Shown: one piece after another, positions 23,335 through 34,774 of the stretch | How the letters are laid out: each line of letters opens with the position of its first letter | Position numbering within the stretch: position 1 is the stretch's first letter | Source: Inia geoffrensis | Lineage: Eukaryota > Chordata > Mammalia > Artiodactyla > Iniidae | Length of the DNA: 64,000 nucleotides | Direction of reading: 5' to 3' | Assembly: GCA_036417435.1 (NCBI GenBank) | Contig: CM070900.1 | Span: 116,075,815-116,139,814 of the forward strand | Translations under genes and position numbers: made by a program | The notes under the pieces: generated by a model | The model's input: the letters and a program-made list of their open reading frames with translations, nothing else | The model's database searches: none | What the model was told of the DNA's origin: nothing

Positions 23335-24270
23335 TGTATTAGTCAGGGTTCTCCAGGGAAATAGGATGAATATATCTATAGAAAGAGATTTATTATAAGG
23401 AATTGGCTCATGTGATTATGAAGGATGAAAAATCCCAAGATCTGAAAGTTGAAGACCCAAGAGAGCTGATGGTGTAGCTCCAGTCTGAGTACAGAGGTCT
23501 GAGAACCAGGTAAGCCAATTGCTATGAACTGAATTGCCCCCAGTTTATATGTTAAAGCCTTAATCCCCAATGTGATGATATGTGAAGATGGGCCTTTGGG
23601 AGTTAATCATGTTTAGATGAGGTTATGAGGGTGGGGCCCTTGTGAGAGGATTAATGCTTTTATAAGAAGAGACACCAGAGCTTGCTCCTTCCGTCTCTCT
23701 ACCAGGTGAGGACTCAATAAGAAGGCAGTCATCTGCAAGCCAGGAAGAAAGCTCTCAGGAGGGAATCAAATTGGTCAGCACCTTGATCTTGTTTGGACTC
23801 CCCTAGCTTCCAAAACTGTGAGATATATATTGTTTAAGCCACCCAGTCTATGGTTATTTGCTATGGCAGCTCAAGCTGACTAATACACTGATGATGCAGT
23901 TCAAGGATGAGTCTGAAGGCCTGAGAACCATGAAAGCCAGTGGTGTAGTTCTAGTCCCAAGGGCAGCAGGCTCAGAACTCAGGAAAAGTTGATCTTTCAT
24001 TTCAGGTCTGAAGGCAAGGGAAAAACCAGTGTTCCAGCTCTAAGGCAGTCAGGTAGAAGGAGTTCCTTCTCCTCGTGGAGAGTCAGTCTTTTTCATGTAG
24101 GTTCTATTCAGGCCTTCAACAGCATGGAAGAGGCACACCATATTAGAAAGAGCAATCTGCTTTATTCAGTCTGCTCATTCAAATGTTAATCTCAAGCAGA
24201 GACACCCTCCTATATACATCTGGAATAACATTTTTGATCAAATATCTGAGCACTTCATGGTGCAATTAAG
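23335..24270 (+). mobile_element. ERVL-type LTR inserted in L1-G, itself split by an MLT1
   Basis: It begins 'tgtattagtcagggttctcc', a well-known LTR start, and continues with 'agagatttattataaggaat', 'gaattggctcatgtgatta' and, after the nested MLT1 at 23520-23888, 'aggccttcaacagcatgga', 'agcaatctgctttattcag' and 'aaatgttaatctca'. The unit around 'gtctgaaggcctgagaacca' occurs on both sides of the nested element. The family is probably MLT2-like but I am not certain. L1-G sequence resumes at about 24278. The right end is approximate. Confidence 0.6.
23520..23888 (+). mobile_element. MaLR (MLT1-type) LTR nested in the ERVL-type LTR
   Basis: A complete-looking LTR from TG to CA: 'tgctatgaactgaattgccc' at the start, 'aatccccaatgtgatgatat', 'tgagggtggggcccttgtga', 'gctctcaggagg', 'ttgtttaagccacccagtct' and 'aagctgactaataca' at the end. 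It has no internal region and is therefore a solitary LTR left by recombination. It is the third layer of insertion at this place. Confidence 0.78.
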
Positions 24271-24295
24271 TATTTGTATGGATTTAGGTCTACCT

Positions 24296-24297
<2 letters not shown>

Positions 24298-24355
<58 letters not shown>
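24298..24355 (+). repeat. (CT)n microsatellite, 29 units
   Basis: A pure CT dinucleotide run of about 58 bases inside old L1-G sequence. Perfect runs of this length usually vary in number between individuals. Confidence 0.97.
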
Positions 24356-24358
<3 letters not shown>

Positions 24359-26530
24359 TTCCGTTTTAATGAATTTAATATTTTTGGACCATAAATATTT
24401 TACAAGTTTTTAGTGATTGCTCTAGGATTATACTATATATACTTACTTTTTGACAGTCTAACTACAATTAATTTTTTAACCACTTCAAGTGCAATGTAGA
24501 AAACTCACCAATTTAAATGTTCCTTTACCCTCCCCTCTTTATGTTGGCTTATATATCTACATACACTGAAAACCCCTTCAGAAAACATAACTTTTTCTAC
24601 AGTGAAAAATAACTGAAAAAAATTCTATTATATTTACCCAGATATTTAACAGTTCTACTTCTTTTCCTTAATTCCAAATGTTTTATGTGTACTTTTAATA
24701 AAAAATTTTCCTTCTTTATGAAGAACTGTTTCACAATTATTATAGATCAGGTCATCAGACAATGAATTCTCTTAGTTTTCTCCACCTTAGAGTATATTTA
24801 TTTCATGTTTATGCTTGAAGGCTATTTTTACTGGATAAGAACCCTAGATTGACTTTTTAGCACTTTAAAAAATTTGTTGCACTTTGCTCTGGCCACCATT
24901 CTTTTAGATGAGATATCAACAGTCATTCAAATCATTGTTCTGTTATAGTTTATCTATTTATAGAACATCATTTTTTCTCTAGCTTATTTCTAGTAATTTA
25001 TCTTTGTCTTTAGTTTTCAGTGGTTTGATTATGATGTCTCCAGACCTGAATTTCTCTACGTTTATCCTGTTTGGGGTTTATTGAGTTTACTAAAGCCCAG
25101 GTTTCTATCTTTAACTAAATTTGAGAAGTTTCAGCCATTATTTTTTCAAATGTTTTTCCTCATCACACTTTTTCTTCTCCTTCTGGGACTCCAGTGACAT
25201 GAATTGTAAAATTTTGGTATTTGTTCCACAAGTCTCTGGGGTTATGTCCATTTATTTTGCAATCTATCTTCTCTTTATATTGAGAATGGACAATGTCTAA
25301 TGACCTATCTTCACATTTAGTGATCCTTTCTTTTGTCATCCCTATTCTGCTATTGAATCCATCCAGTGAGTTTTGTTATTCTCAATATTTTAATTTTTAG
25401 TTCTAAAATTTCTATTTGGTTCTTATTTTGATTTTTCTATTGCTTTGCTGTTAATTTCTATCTTTATATTCATTTCAAGAGTGTTTGCTCTTACTTCTTG
25501 CATCATTTTCATGATAGGTGCTTTAAAGTCCTTGTCAGATAATTGTGACTTCTATGCCAATTGGGTGTTTGTTGGTGTCTGCTGATTTTCCTCTCCATTA
25601 CATATGAGATTTTCCTTGTTCTTCCTATGCTGAGAAACTTTGCATTGTGTTCTGAACATTTTAAATATTATGTTATGATAATCTTGGTCTTGGTTAAATC
25701 CTTAGGAGAATGTTGATATTTTGTTTAGCAATCAACTCAGCTGGATTCAGGCCACAAGTTCCGACTAGCCTTTTGAGGGTTGTGGTTTTAGTGTCAGTTC
25801 CATTTTCAAAGCCTTTGAAATGCTATTTATATCTGCCCTGTGTTTGCTACACCCAGTGGCCAGTCTGAGATTGGTGGTAGTCTATGTCTTATTTCAGTTC
25901 TCAGAGGTTTTGTTTTAATGTTTGGGGTCAGGTCCACGTATACAAAGCTCAGGAGTGAGCCCAAGAGTTTATAAACAACTTTATGGGTCATCCCTCCAAA
26001 TTTCTCCCTCTCCATTGATATCCCCAGTACTTTCTGCCCAAAAAGCTGGGTATTTAGCTATCTTTTTCTGATATACACGTTACATTACTGAATTCTCATC
26101 CAGGGCCAGGAGGCAGGAGAACAAAGAGATGGAAAAGAAACAGATTTGTCCAACCCCCATGGGACCACATATTTCATGACAGGAGAGGAAGGTTATCCTC
26201 CCTCAGAGTTATAGAGCTGTAGGCTCCCCACTGTGATACTGCTAATAGGATACACCTTTCCTACCCCTCAAGCCTGAACTCAAGAGGTTTTTTTAGAGCC
26301 TTCTCTGTTCATGCTTATGCCCACTTCCAAATTTCAGGGTCATTGGAGGGAAAAAATGGTAAACTCACTGCTAGTTTGGTTGTACATCATATTCTGTTTT
26401 TCTTCAGTTGGTCTTCTACTTACTCTTTATGGTCCTCAGACAGCTGCTTGATGCATTCTGCCCCAAATTTCTAGCTGCATTCAGTGATAGAGTATGAAAA
26501 CTGTGCTTACCGTGTCTTATCCAGAATCAA

Positions 26531-27070
26531 AACCATGGTTAAGTTAAAAAATAAACTTTATAACCATGTTATAAATAATAAAATACAAACAACCATATTT
26601 TTTTTTTTAATTATGCCATATTGGAATTCTTTTTAAGCTGTGGTAGTTTGGTCTTCATTTTAATGTAAGATCTTTTAATATAAGACATTTATAAAAATAT
26701 AAATTATAACCAGTTCCAACTCAGTCATTTGATACAAGAAATATTTATAGAACAGATACTTGAAGCAAAGCAATCTACTAGGCACTACAAGGTATAAAGC
26801 TTATTTCATGTGGTGGCAGAGGCAAACCAGTCATGAGGCAATGTAGAATACAGCCAAGGTAGATTCCCCATTGTCAGTATGACAGTTGTTGTACTTGGGA
26901 ACATCCATATTTGTTATTTTATCTAATTTTAGCCTAGTGTTCTTAACTCAGCAAGCATTCGTGTTTATAGTATTTAGAAAAATTATTATTTTGACAGATT
27001 GATAAGGTATTTCTTCAAAACTCTGTGTTAGGCCTATTTATTCATCAAATTGTTGAAAGGTATCCATATT
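26531..27070. other. Unique noncoding DNA
   Basis: AT-rich and without a recognised gene. A 'gaaatatttatagaacagata' to 'ctactaggcactacaagg' stretch near 26737-26795 faintly resembles an antisense L2/MIR 3' end. Confidence 0.45.
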
Positions 27071-27302
27071 TTACCTGATCTTTTTTTTTTTTTTTTTTTT
27101 TTTTTTTCCTTGCGTTACGCGGCCCTCTCACTGTTGTGGCCTCTTCCGTTGCGGAGCGCAGGCTCAGCGGCCATGGCTCACGGGCCCAGCTGCTCCGCGG
27201 CATGTGGGATCTTCCCGGACCGGGGCACGAACCCGTGTCCCCTGCATCGGCAGGTGGACTCTCAACCACTGCGCCACCAGGGAAGCCCTTACCTGATCTT
27301 TT
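27071..27302 (-). mobile_element. CHR-family SINE copy 1, antisense, with target duplication
   Basis: Body 27081-27288: a T run (the A tail on the minus strand), then 'ctctcactgttgtggcctct', 'gcggccatggctcacgggcc', 'gaacccgtgtcccctgcatc' (containing the complement of the tRNA-like B box) and 'gccaccagggaagccc', the complement of the SINE 5' end. The repeat TTACCTGATCTTTT lies on both sides (from 27071 and at 27289-27302). This class of tRNA-derived, L1-mobilised SINE is characteristic of whales and is the main evidence for a cetacean source. Confidence 0.95.
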
Positions 27303-27575
27303 ATTCTATTTTGGTATTCAAATATTCACTTCACCTGCCTTCTTCATGAGGACTGGATAGCTTAGTCATATTTTGCCATATCACTAAAGATAATTTCCTG
27401 AACTATTGTATTATTAATTGGTTGATTTACTATTTTTGTGAAAAACATTAGCAAATTCAACATGTGAGCAAGATTTATTAACCAAGCCTACAAAATCAGA
27501 CTGTACGTGAAAAAAAAGCCTTAAGAAGACCTCTTATTGAAAGCAACAAAGATTTTCCGTCTTATCAGTGTGTTT
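27303..27575. other. Unique noncoding DNA
   Basis: A short spacer between a CHR SINE and L1-C with nothing recognisable. Confidence 0.6.
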
Positions 27576-27584
27576 AAAGATTAG
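27576..27584 (+). repeat. Target-site duplication of L1-C, left copy
   Basis: AAAGATTAG precedes the L1-C 5' end and recurs at 36329-36337 directly after its tail. It fixes the borders of an 8.7 kb composite insertion. Confidence 0.8.
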
Positions 27585-29334
27585 GACTAGGAGGGAGGAT
27601 CAAGATGGTGGGGTAGTAGGAGGACCTGGAACTCACCTCCCCTAACAAACACATCAAAAATACAACTACATGTGGACAGTTCTCTCAGAAAACCAGTTGG
27701 AAACTGGAAGAAGATCTCTTTTACAACAAATGTTACAAGGTAGGATGGCACTGGTGCCCCTGGGAGTGATCTGTGAAGGAGGGAAGGGCGACACAGATAG
27801 GCTGTTGCCCTGGGAGCCCCTCTTTCATGCTGGGAGGTCCACTGGGACAGCAGAGGGGCTGGAGGGGCCTGGACTCTGCTCACAAGAGTGTGTTCATGCT
27901 GGTTTACTAGCAGTCAGGGTGGAGTGAGACTGGTGCTGATGGCTGCCACCTCCCTGCACTTCCCAGTCCAAAATGCTCACCAGGAAGGGCTGCAGCAGCT
28001 AGGCACTGAATCTCAGAGGATGGACCCTGGGAGAGGACTCAGTTTAGCTGTGCGGAAACAGCCCTGAGGGCCTGGGGTGTGGTCCTGGCCAAAACTCAGA
28101 GCTCATTGTTAGTATGCACACAGCAGGGGTGGGTCAGCCCACAGTGGACTTTATCAGTGCACAACACAGGTGGCACCACAGAAATGCACAATTCAGGCAG
28201 ACAGCCCCTGGGAAGGAGTATACAGTGGTTCATTTCCCTGCTGAAGCATTCCAGCTCCACCCACCCCAAACCACAGGTTGGAGCTGGATCTGTGGTGGAC
28301 AAGATCTGGGAGAGGCCTCCAACAGTGGCAGCCCAAGTCCCAGGCTACAGCACAACCACCTCGGTTCCTGCACTCACAGCAACCCTGCCCTCAGCACTAG
28401 CCCACTCCACACCACATCCTAGCACTAGGTCCGGGACAAACACACCAGAGAAAGGGACATGACCTTGGGCTGTTTCTGTGCAGAACGGTGGACTCCTGCA
28501 TGGGTGGTGCATAGGTTCACTTTGACCACATGGCCTAACTTGCTTCAGCAGTTACCTCCTTTGAGACAGGGCATGCACTCAAGGGCAATGTAGCCTTAGT
28601 GACCCCAACCATCAGGGCTTCTACTGCAACAACTGGGGAGCAGACCCTGTCCCCAATAGGGTTGTGACAGCCACAGACCAAAGAGGAGGCCCTGCCCAAC
28701 ATCCAGTCCAGGCCCTGAATATCACTAACACCAGTCATATCCCCTATAAGGGGATAATGGCCACCACACTCTGAGGAAAGACATGACTAGCAACCATACC
28801 GAAAACAGCCCTTGCACCAAAAATACTGGACTCACAGAATCTAGACAGGGATGCTCCCACATAAAAAAAAAAAAAAAAAACTCCAAGACCACAGTAGATG
28901 GATAGACCTGGAGATTAAGTGAAGTCAGAAAGAGAAATACAAATACCATATGATATCACTTATATGTGCAATCCAAAAAATAATGCAAATGAATCTATAT
29001 ACAAAACAGAAATAGACTCAACTCACAGACATAGAGAACAGACTTCTTGTTGCCAAGGGGGAGGGATGGATTGGGAGTTTGGGGTTAGCAGATGCAAACT
29101 CTTACATATAGAATGGATAAACAACGAAGTCCTACTGTACAGCACAGGGAACTATATTCAGTATCCTGTGATAAACCATAATGGAAATGAATATGAAAAA
29201 GAATATGTATGTGTGTATATATATATATTTAACACAACATTGTAAATCAACTATAATAGTTTAAAAAAAAAAGGACTGCAATAGAGAACTGTTTCTCCTA
29301 AATTCAGAGAGACAGAGGAAGTGAATCAAGTAAA
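27585..29334 (+). promoter_or_regulatory. L1-C 5'UTR (internal promoter relic)
   Basis: The start carries 'caagatggtgg', the YY1-type motif found at the 5' end of L1 promoters. The region is richer in G and C than its surroundings and is interrupted at 28861-29272 by an A run and an L1 tail. The open frames at 27670-27927 and 28079-28462 are chance frames of this GC-richer noncoding leader. Promoter activity today is unlikely. Confidence 0.7.
28898..29272 (+). mobile_element. Old L1 3' tail inserted in the L1-C 5'UTR
   Basis: It starts 'atggatagacctggagatta', which belongs near the end of ORF2 in other copies, then continues with 'accatatgatatcacttata', the 3'UTR, 'aacacaacattgtaaatcaa' and an A run at 29263-29272. 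It is in the same orientation as L1-C. An A run (28863-28880) stands shortly before its start. I see no clear target duplication, so recombination is as possible as simple insertion. Confidence 0.75.
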
Positions 29335-30199
29335 ATGACAAAGCAGAGGAACTACTCCCAATTAAAAGAACAAGAGGAATCCCCTGAAAGTAAAATAATG
29401 AAACAGACCTCACCAGTCTCTTAAATTCCAAGTTCATAAAGGAGGTAATAAAAATGCTGAAGGAATTAAGAAAGATTACCAATAGAAATGCAGATCACTG
29501 TAACAAGGAACAAGAAATTAGTAAGATGAACCAATCAAAATTAGACCACTCAGTTGCCGAGAAAAAAAATCAATCTAAAAGCAAAGAACAGTGGACTAAG
29601 TAATGCAGAAGAATGAATAAGTTATCTGGAGATAGAATAATGGAAATCACCCAATCAGAACAAATGAAAAAAAAAATGAAAGGAACATATGAGATCTATG
29701 AGATAATATAAAGCATGCCAATCTATGCTGAATAGGTGTTCCAGAGGAAAAAAGAGAGAGAAGGGGATCAAAAATGTATTTGAAGAAATTATGGCTGAAA
29801 ACTTCCCAAACCTAAAGAAGGAAACAGGTGTCCAGGTACAGGAAACACAGAGGGTCCCAAACAAGATAAACGTAAACAGACTGACACCAAGACATATCAT
29901 AAGTGAAATGACAAAGTGAAAGCTAAAGAGAGGATTCTAAAGGCAGCAAGAGAAAAAGTTGCAAGGGAACCCCCATAAGGCTATCAGCTGCTTACTTTGC
30001 AGGAATTTGTAGGTCAGAAGGAAGTGGCATAATATACTCAAAGTCCTGAAAGGGAAAAACCTGCAACCTAGGATACTTTACCCAGCAAGATTATCATTTA
30101 GAATAAAAGGAGACAAAGAATTTAGCAGACAAGTGAAAACTAAAAGAACACAGCAATACTAAACCTACACTGAAAGAAATATTGAAAGGTTCTCACTAA
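29335..30199 (+). pseudogene. L1-C ORF1 pseudogene
   Basis: The start codon context 'gtaaaatgacaaagcagagg' begins a decayed ORF1 of an old L1 lineage. Later blocks encode coiled-coil-like polar sequence. An open piece at 29725-29919 with 'NVFEEIMAENFPNLKKETG' and 'NRLTPRHIISEMTK' corresponds to the RNA-binding region (compare 'NFPNMGKEI' in L1-B). The stop-proximal part lies near 30199. Multiple stops and frameshifts are present. ORF1p would coat L1 RNA; this copy cannot. Confidence 0.75.
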
Positions 30200-33100
30200 A
30201 TAGAAAAGAAGCAAAAATGTATACGAAAGGGAAAATCACAATAGAAAAGGCAGATATGTAAAAGGATTGAAAATCACTTAAATAAGCCAGCACACAGATT
30301 GAAAAACAATTAAAAAAAAAAAACTTTGTGAAAGCAATTTTAACTAAAATTAACAGCAAAAGGATAAACATGATATTAAAAAAAGGACATCAAAATCACA
30401 AAATGTGAATGAGGGGAGTAAAAAATGCAGATCTTTCAGAATGTGTTTAAACTTATATGACTATCAATCAGTTTAAAGCAAGTAGATATAGTAATGGATC
30501 AACATACTTGAAAACCAAGGTAACAGCAAATCAAAAACATACAACAGATTCACAAAAACCATAAAGAAAGGAATTCAAAAACAATACGAAAGAAAACCAT
30601 CAAAACAAAAGGAAAAACAAAAAAGAATAAGAAATGAACAAAGAACTACAAAATCAACTGGAAAACAAGGTTTAAAATGGCAATAAGTACATACTTATCA
30701 AAATTACTTTAAATGTCAATGGACTAAATGCTCCAATCAAAACACATAGAGTGGCAGATTAGATTAAAAAAACAAGAACCTACAATATGCTACCTACAAG
30801 AGACTCAATTCAGGGTGAAAGGCACACACAGATTGAAAGTGAGAAGATGGAAAAGATATTTCATGCAAATGGAAACGACAAGAAAGAGGGGGTAGTAATA
30901 CACATATCATACAAAGTAGACTTTAAAACAAAGTCCATAAAGAAAAAGAAGGACATTATATAATGATAAAAGAATCAATTCAAGAAGAGATTGCAGATGT
31001 TAACATATATGCACCCAATACAGGAACGCCTAAAGGCATAAAACAAATACAGACATAAAAGAAGAAATTGACAGGAATATAATAATATTAGGAGATTTAA
31101 CACCCCACTGATATCAATGGAATGATCTTCCAGACAGAAAATCAATAAGGCAACAGAGACTCTAAACAACACAATAGAAAAGTTAGACTTAATTGGTATC
31201 TACAGGACACTATATCAAAAAAAAAAAAAAAATACACATTCTTTTCAAGCACACACAGAACATTTTCTATAATAGGACAGACTACATATTAGGTCACAAA
31301 ACATGCCTCACCGAATTTAAGAGGAAAAAATTATTTCAAGCATCTTTTCTGAGAACAATGGTATGAAACTAGAAATGAACCACAGAAAGAAAAATGGGAA
31401 ATAAATGAACACATGGAGACTAAACAACATGGTACTAAAAAATCAGTAGGTCAATGATGAAGTCAAAGAAGAAGTCAGAAAATACCCCAAGATAAATGAC
31501 AATGAAAACACAATCATACAAAATCTATGGAATACAGCAAAAGCAGTTCTCAGAGGGAAATTCATAGCCATACAGGCCTTCCTCAAGAAATAAGAAAATT
31601 CTCAAATAGATAACCTAACTAGTCACTTAAAAGAACTAAAAAAAGAAGAACAAACAAAACCTAAAATCAGCAAGAGAAAGGAAATAATAAAGATCAGAGG
31701 GGAAATAAAATAGAGACAAAAAAAAAAAACCATTAGAAAAGATAAATAAAACCAAGAGCTGTTTTTTTGAAAAGATGAACAAAATCAACAAATCTCTAGC
31801 CAGGCTCACCAAGAATAAAAAAGAGAGGACCCAAATAAACAAAATAAAAATGAAGGAGGAAAAATAACAACAAATACCACAGAAATACAAAAAATCATAA
31901 GCGAATATACTATGAACATTTAGATGCCAACAAATTGGACAATCTAGAAGAAAGGGACAAGTTTCTAGAAACATACAGCCTGCCAAAATTGAGTCAAAAA
32001 TAAATAAATAATGTGAATAGACTGATCACTGAAGTCAAATAGAATCAATCTGTAATTTAAAACAAAACAAAACAAAAACTCCTTACAAACAACAGTCCAG
32101 CACCAGATAGATTCACTGGGGAATTCTATCAAACAGACAAATAAGAACTTATACCTATCCTTCTCAAACTATTCCAAAAGACTGAAGAAGAAGGAACACT
32201 CCCAAATTCTTTCTATGAAGCCACAATTGCCTAATACCAAAGCCAGACCAAGACACTACAAAAAAAGAAGATTACATGTCAGTATCTTTGATAGATATAG
32301 ATGCAAAAATCCTCAACAAAATATTAGCAAGCCGAATCCAAAAATACATAAAAAGGGTCATATACCATGATCAAGTTGAAGTCATTCCAGGGTTACAAGG
32401 ATTGTTTAACATGTAAATCAATCAGTGTGATACATCACATTAACAAAAGGAAAGACAAAAAACCACATGATCCTCTCAATAGATTCAGAAAAAGGCATTT
32501 GATAAAATTCAACATCCACTCATGATAAATATAAACTCTCACCAAAGTGGCTATAGAGGGAACATATCTCAATATAATAAAAGCCAATTTTGGCAAACCC
32601 ACAGCCAATATAATATTCAACAGTGAAAAGCTGAAAGCCTTCCTGCTGAATTCAGGAACAACACAAGATGCCCACTCTCACCACTTCTATTCAACATACT
32701 ATTGACTTCCTAGCCACAGCAATCAGAGACAAGAAAAAGAAATAAAAGGTATCCAAATTGGAATGGAAGAGGTAAAACTATCACTGTTTGCAGATGACAT
32801 GATACTCATGATAGAAAACCCTAAAGATTTCACACAAACCTACTAGAACTAATAAATGAATTCACCAAGATAGCAGGATACAAGATTAATATAGAGAAAA
32901 TATGTTGCATTTCTTTATCAGTGAAATATCAGAAAGAGAAAGTAAGAAAACAATTCTGTTTAAAATTGCACCAAAAATAATAAAATACCTAGGAGTAAAC
33001 TGAACCAAGGAGGTGAAAGACCTATACACTGAAAACTATAAAGGAAATTGAATGATGATAGAAAGAAATGGAAAGACATCCCATGCTCTTGGATTGGAAG

Positions 33101-33260
33101 AATTAATATTGTTAAAATGGCCATACCACCCAAAGCAATCTGCAGACTTAATGTGATCTCTATCAAAATACATGACATTTTTACAGAACAAGAACAAATA
33201 ATCGTAAAATGTATATGGAACCAGAAAAGACCCAGAATTGCCAAGGCAATCCTGAGGATA

Positions 33261-33275
33261 AAGAACAAAGGTGGA
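33261..33275 (+). repeat. Target-site duplication of the nested L1 in L1-C, left copy
   Basis: AAGAACAAAGGTGGA occurs here and again at 34760-34774, immediately after the nested L1 tail. It is a perfect 15-bp duplication of L1-C ORF2 sequence. Confidence 0.95.
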
Positions 33276-34501
33276 ACCCTGACTTCAGCCTATACTACAA
33301 AGCTACAGTAATCAAGACAGTATGGTACTGGCACAAAAACCAAAATATAAATCAATGGTACAGGATAGAAAGCCCAGAGATAAACCCATTCACCTATGGT
33401 CAACTAATCTATGACAAAGGCAGTAAGGGTATACAATAGAGAAAAGTCAGTCTCTTTAATAAGTGGTGCTGGGGAAACTGGACAGCTACAGGTAAAAGAA
33501 TGAAATTAGAACACTCCCTAACACCATACAGAAAAATTCAAAATGGATTAAAGACTTAAATGTAAGACCAGACACTATAAAACTCTTAGAGGAAAACATA
33601 GGAAGAACACTCTCTGACATAAATCACAGCAAGACCTTTTTTGACCCACCTCCTAGAGTAATGGAAATAAAAACAAAAATAAACAAATGGGACCTCATGA
33701 AACTTAAAAGCTTTCGCAAAGCAAAGGAAACTACAAACAAGACGAAAAGACAACCCTCCAAATGGGAGAAAATATTTGCAAATGAATCAACGGACAAAAG
33801 ATTAATCTCCAAAGTATACAAACAGCTCATGCAGCTCAATATCAAAAAAACAAACAACTCAATCAGAAAATTGGCAGAAAAAAAAAAAAAAAATCGGTGG
33901 AAGACCTAAATAGACATTTCTCCAAAGAAGACATACAGATGGCCAAGAGGCACAGGAAAAGATGCTGAACATCACTAATTATTAGAGAAATGCAGGTCAA
34001 AACTACAATGAGGTATCATTTCACACTGGTCAGAATGGCTGTCATCAAAAAATCTACAAACAATAAATGCTGGAGAGGGTGTGGAGAAAAGGGAGCCCTC
34101 TTGCACTGTTGGTGGGAATGTAAATTGGTACAGCCACTATGGAGAACAGTATGGAGGTTCCTTAAAATACTAAAAATAGAATTACCATATGACCCAGCAA
34201 TCCCACTACTGGGCATATACCCAGAGAAAGCCATAATTAAAAAGACACATGCACCCCAATGTTCATTGCAGCACTATTTACAATAGCCAGGACATGGAAA
34301 CAACTTATATGTCCAATGACAGATGAATGGATAAAGAAGATGTGGCTCATATATACAATGGAATATTACTCAACTATAAAAAGGAACAAAATTGGGTCTT
34401 TTGTAGAGATGTGGGTGGACCTAGAGACTGTCATACAGAATGAAGTAAGTCAGAAAGAGAAAAACAAATATCGTATATTAACGCATATATGTGGAATCTA
34501 G
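33276..34501 (+). pseudogene. C-terminal ORF2 fragment of the nested L1
   Basis: It encodes the last third of L1 ORF2p in several frames: '[20 protein letters not shown]' (33209-33439 frame), '[20 protein letters not shown]' (33661-33909), the Cys-rich segment '[18 protein letters not shown]' (33990-34286) with an intact C-x3-C-x7-H-x4-C pattern, and the end 'ILTHICGI' at 34501. No endonuclease or reverse-transcriptase core is present because the insertion was 5' truncated. It never had coding function at this site. Confidence 0.88.
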
Positions 34502-34759
34502 AAATATGGTACAGATGAACTGGTTTGCAATGCTGAAACAGAAACACAGACATAGAGAACAAACGTGTGGACACCAAGGGGGGAAAGGGGGCATGGGGTG
34601 GGATGAATTGGGAGATTGGGATTGACATATATACACTAATATGTATAAAATAGGTAACTAATGAGAACCTGCTGTGTAGAACAGGGAACTACTTCACTTT
34701 GCTGTACAGTAGAATCTAACACAACACTGTAAAACAACTATACTCCAATTTAAAAAAAA
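33276..34759 (+). mobile_element. Young 5'-truncated L1 nested in L1-C
   Basis: A 1.5 kb L1 in the same direction as its host. It starts in ORF2 at 'accctgacttcagcctatac', runs to the ORF2 end at 34501, then a 3'UTR with a G-rich block (34578-34602) and an A-rich tail. A perfect 15-bp target duplication brackets it. It is clearly younger than L1-C because its frames are longer and the duplication is unchanged. The 3'UTR type is shared with L1-B and L1-D. Confidence 0.95.
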
Positions 34760-34774
34760 AAGAACAAAGGTGGA
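34760..34774 (+). repeat. Target-site duplication of the nested L1 in L1-C, right copy
   Basis: A perfect repeat of 33261-33275. L1-C ORF2 sequence continues directly after it. Confidence 0.95.

Larger units (their letters stand above)
20752..26530 (-). mobile_element. L1-G: very old antisense L1 (L1M class), interrupted
   Basis: A long decayed L1 on the minus strand. From left to right the plus strand shows the complement of ORF2 from the reverse-transcriptase region (20752-22150) through the endonuclease region (about 22270-23330), then, after an LTR insertion (23335-24270), inter-ORF and ORF1-like sequence (24278-25700) and probable 5'UTR (to about 26530). Frames are short everywhere. I cannot see target duplications. 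Its age is shown by the depth of decay and by carrying nested ancient LTRs. The right boundary is approximate. Confidence 0.75.

Noticed and set aside
27080..27280. A tRNA gene read from the CHR SINE
   Set aside because: The SINE derives from a tRNA and keeps box-like words, but there is no intact cloverleaf or acceptor end. It is a retrotransposon, not a tRNA gene.
27045..27360. Proline- and arginine-rich open frames on both strands over the CHR SINE copies (also 38666-39414 and 42379-42735)
   Set aside because: These frames lie inside copies of the same SINE and recur wherever it occurs. They contain A- or T-tail-encoded lysine or phenylalanine runs and have no protein family behind them.
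28079..28462. Possible novel 127-codon protein
   Set aside because: The frame lies in the GC-richer 5'UTR of L1-C, with no start context or motif. Long chance frames are expected there.
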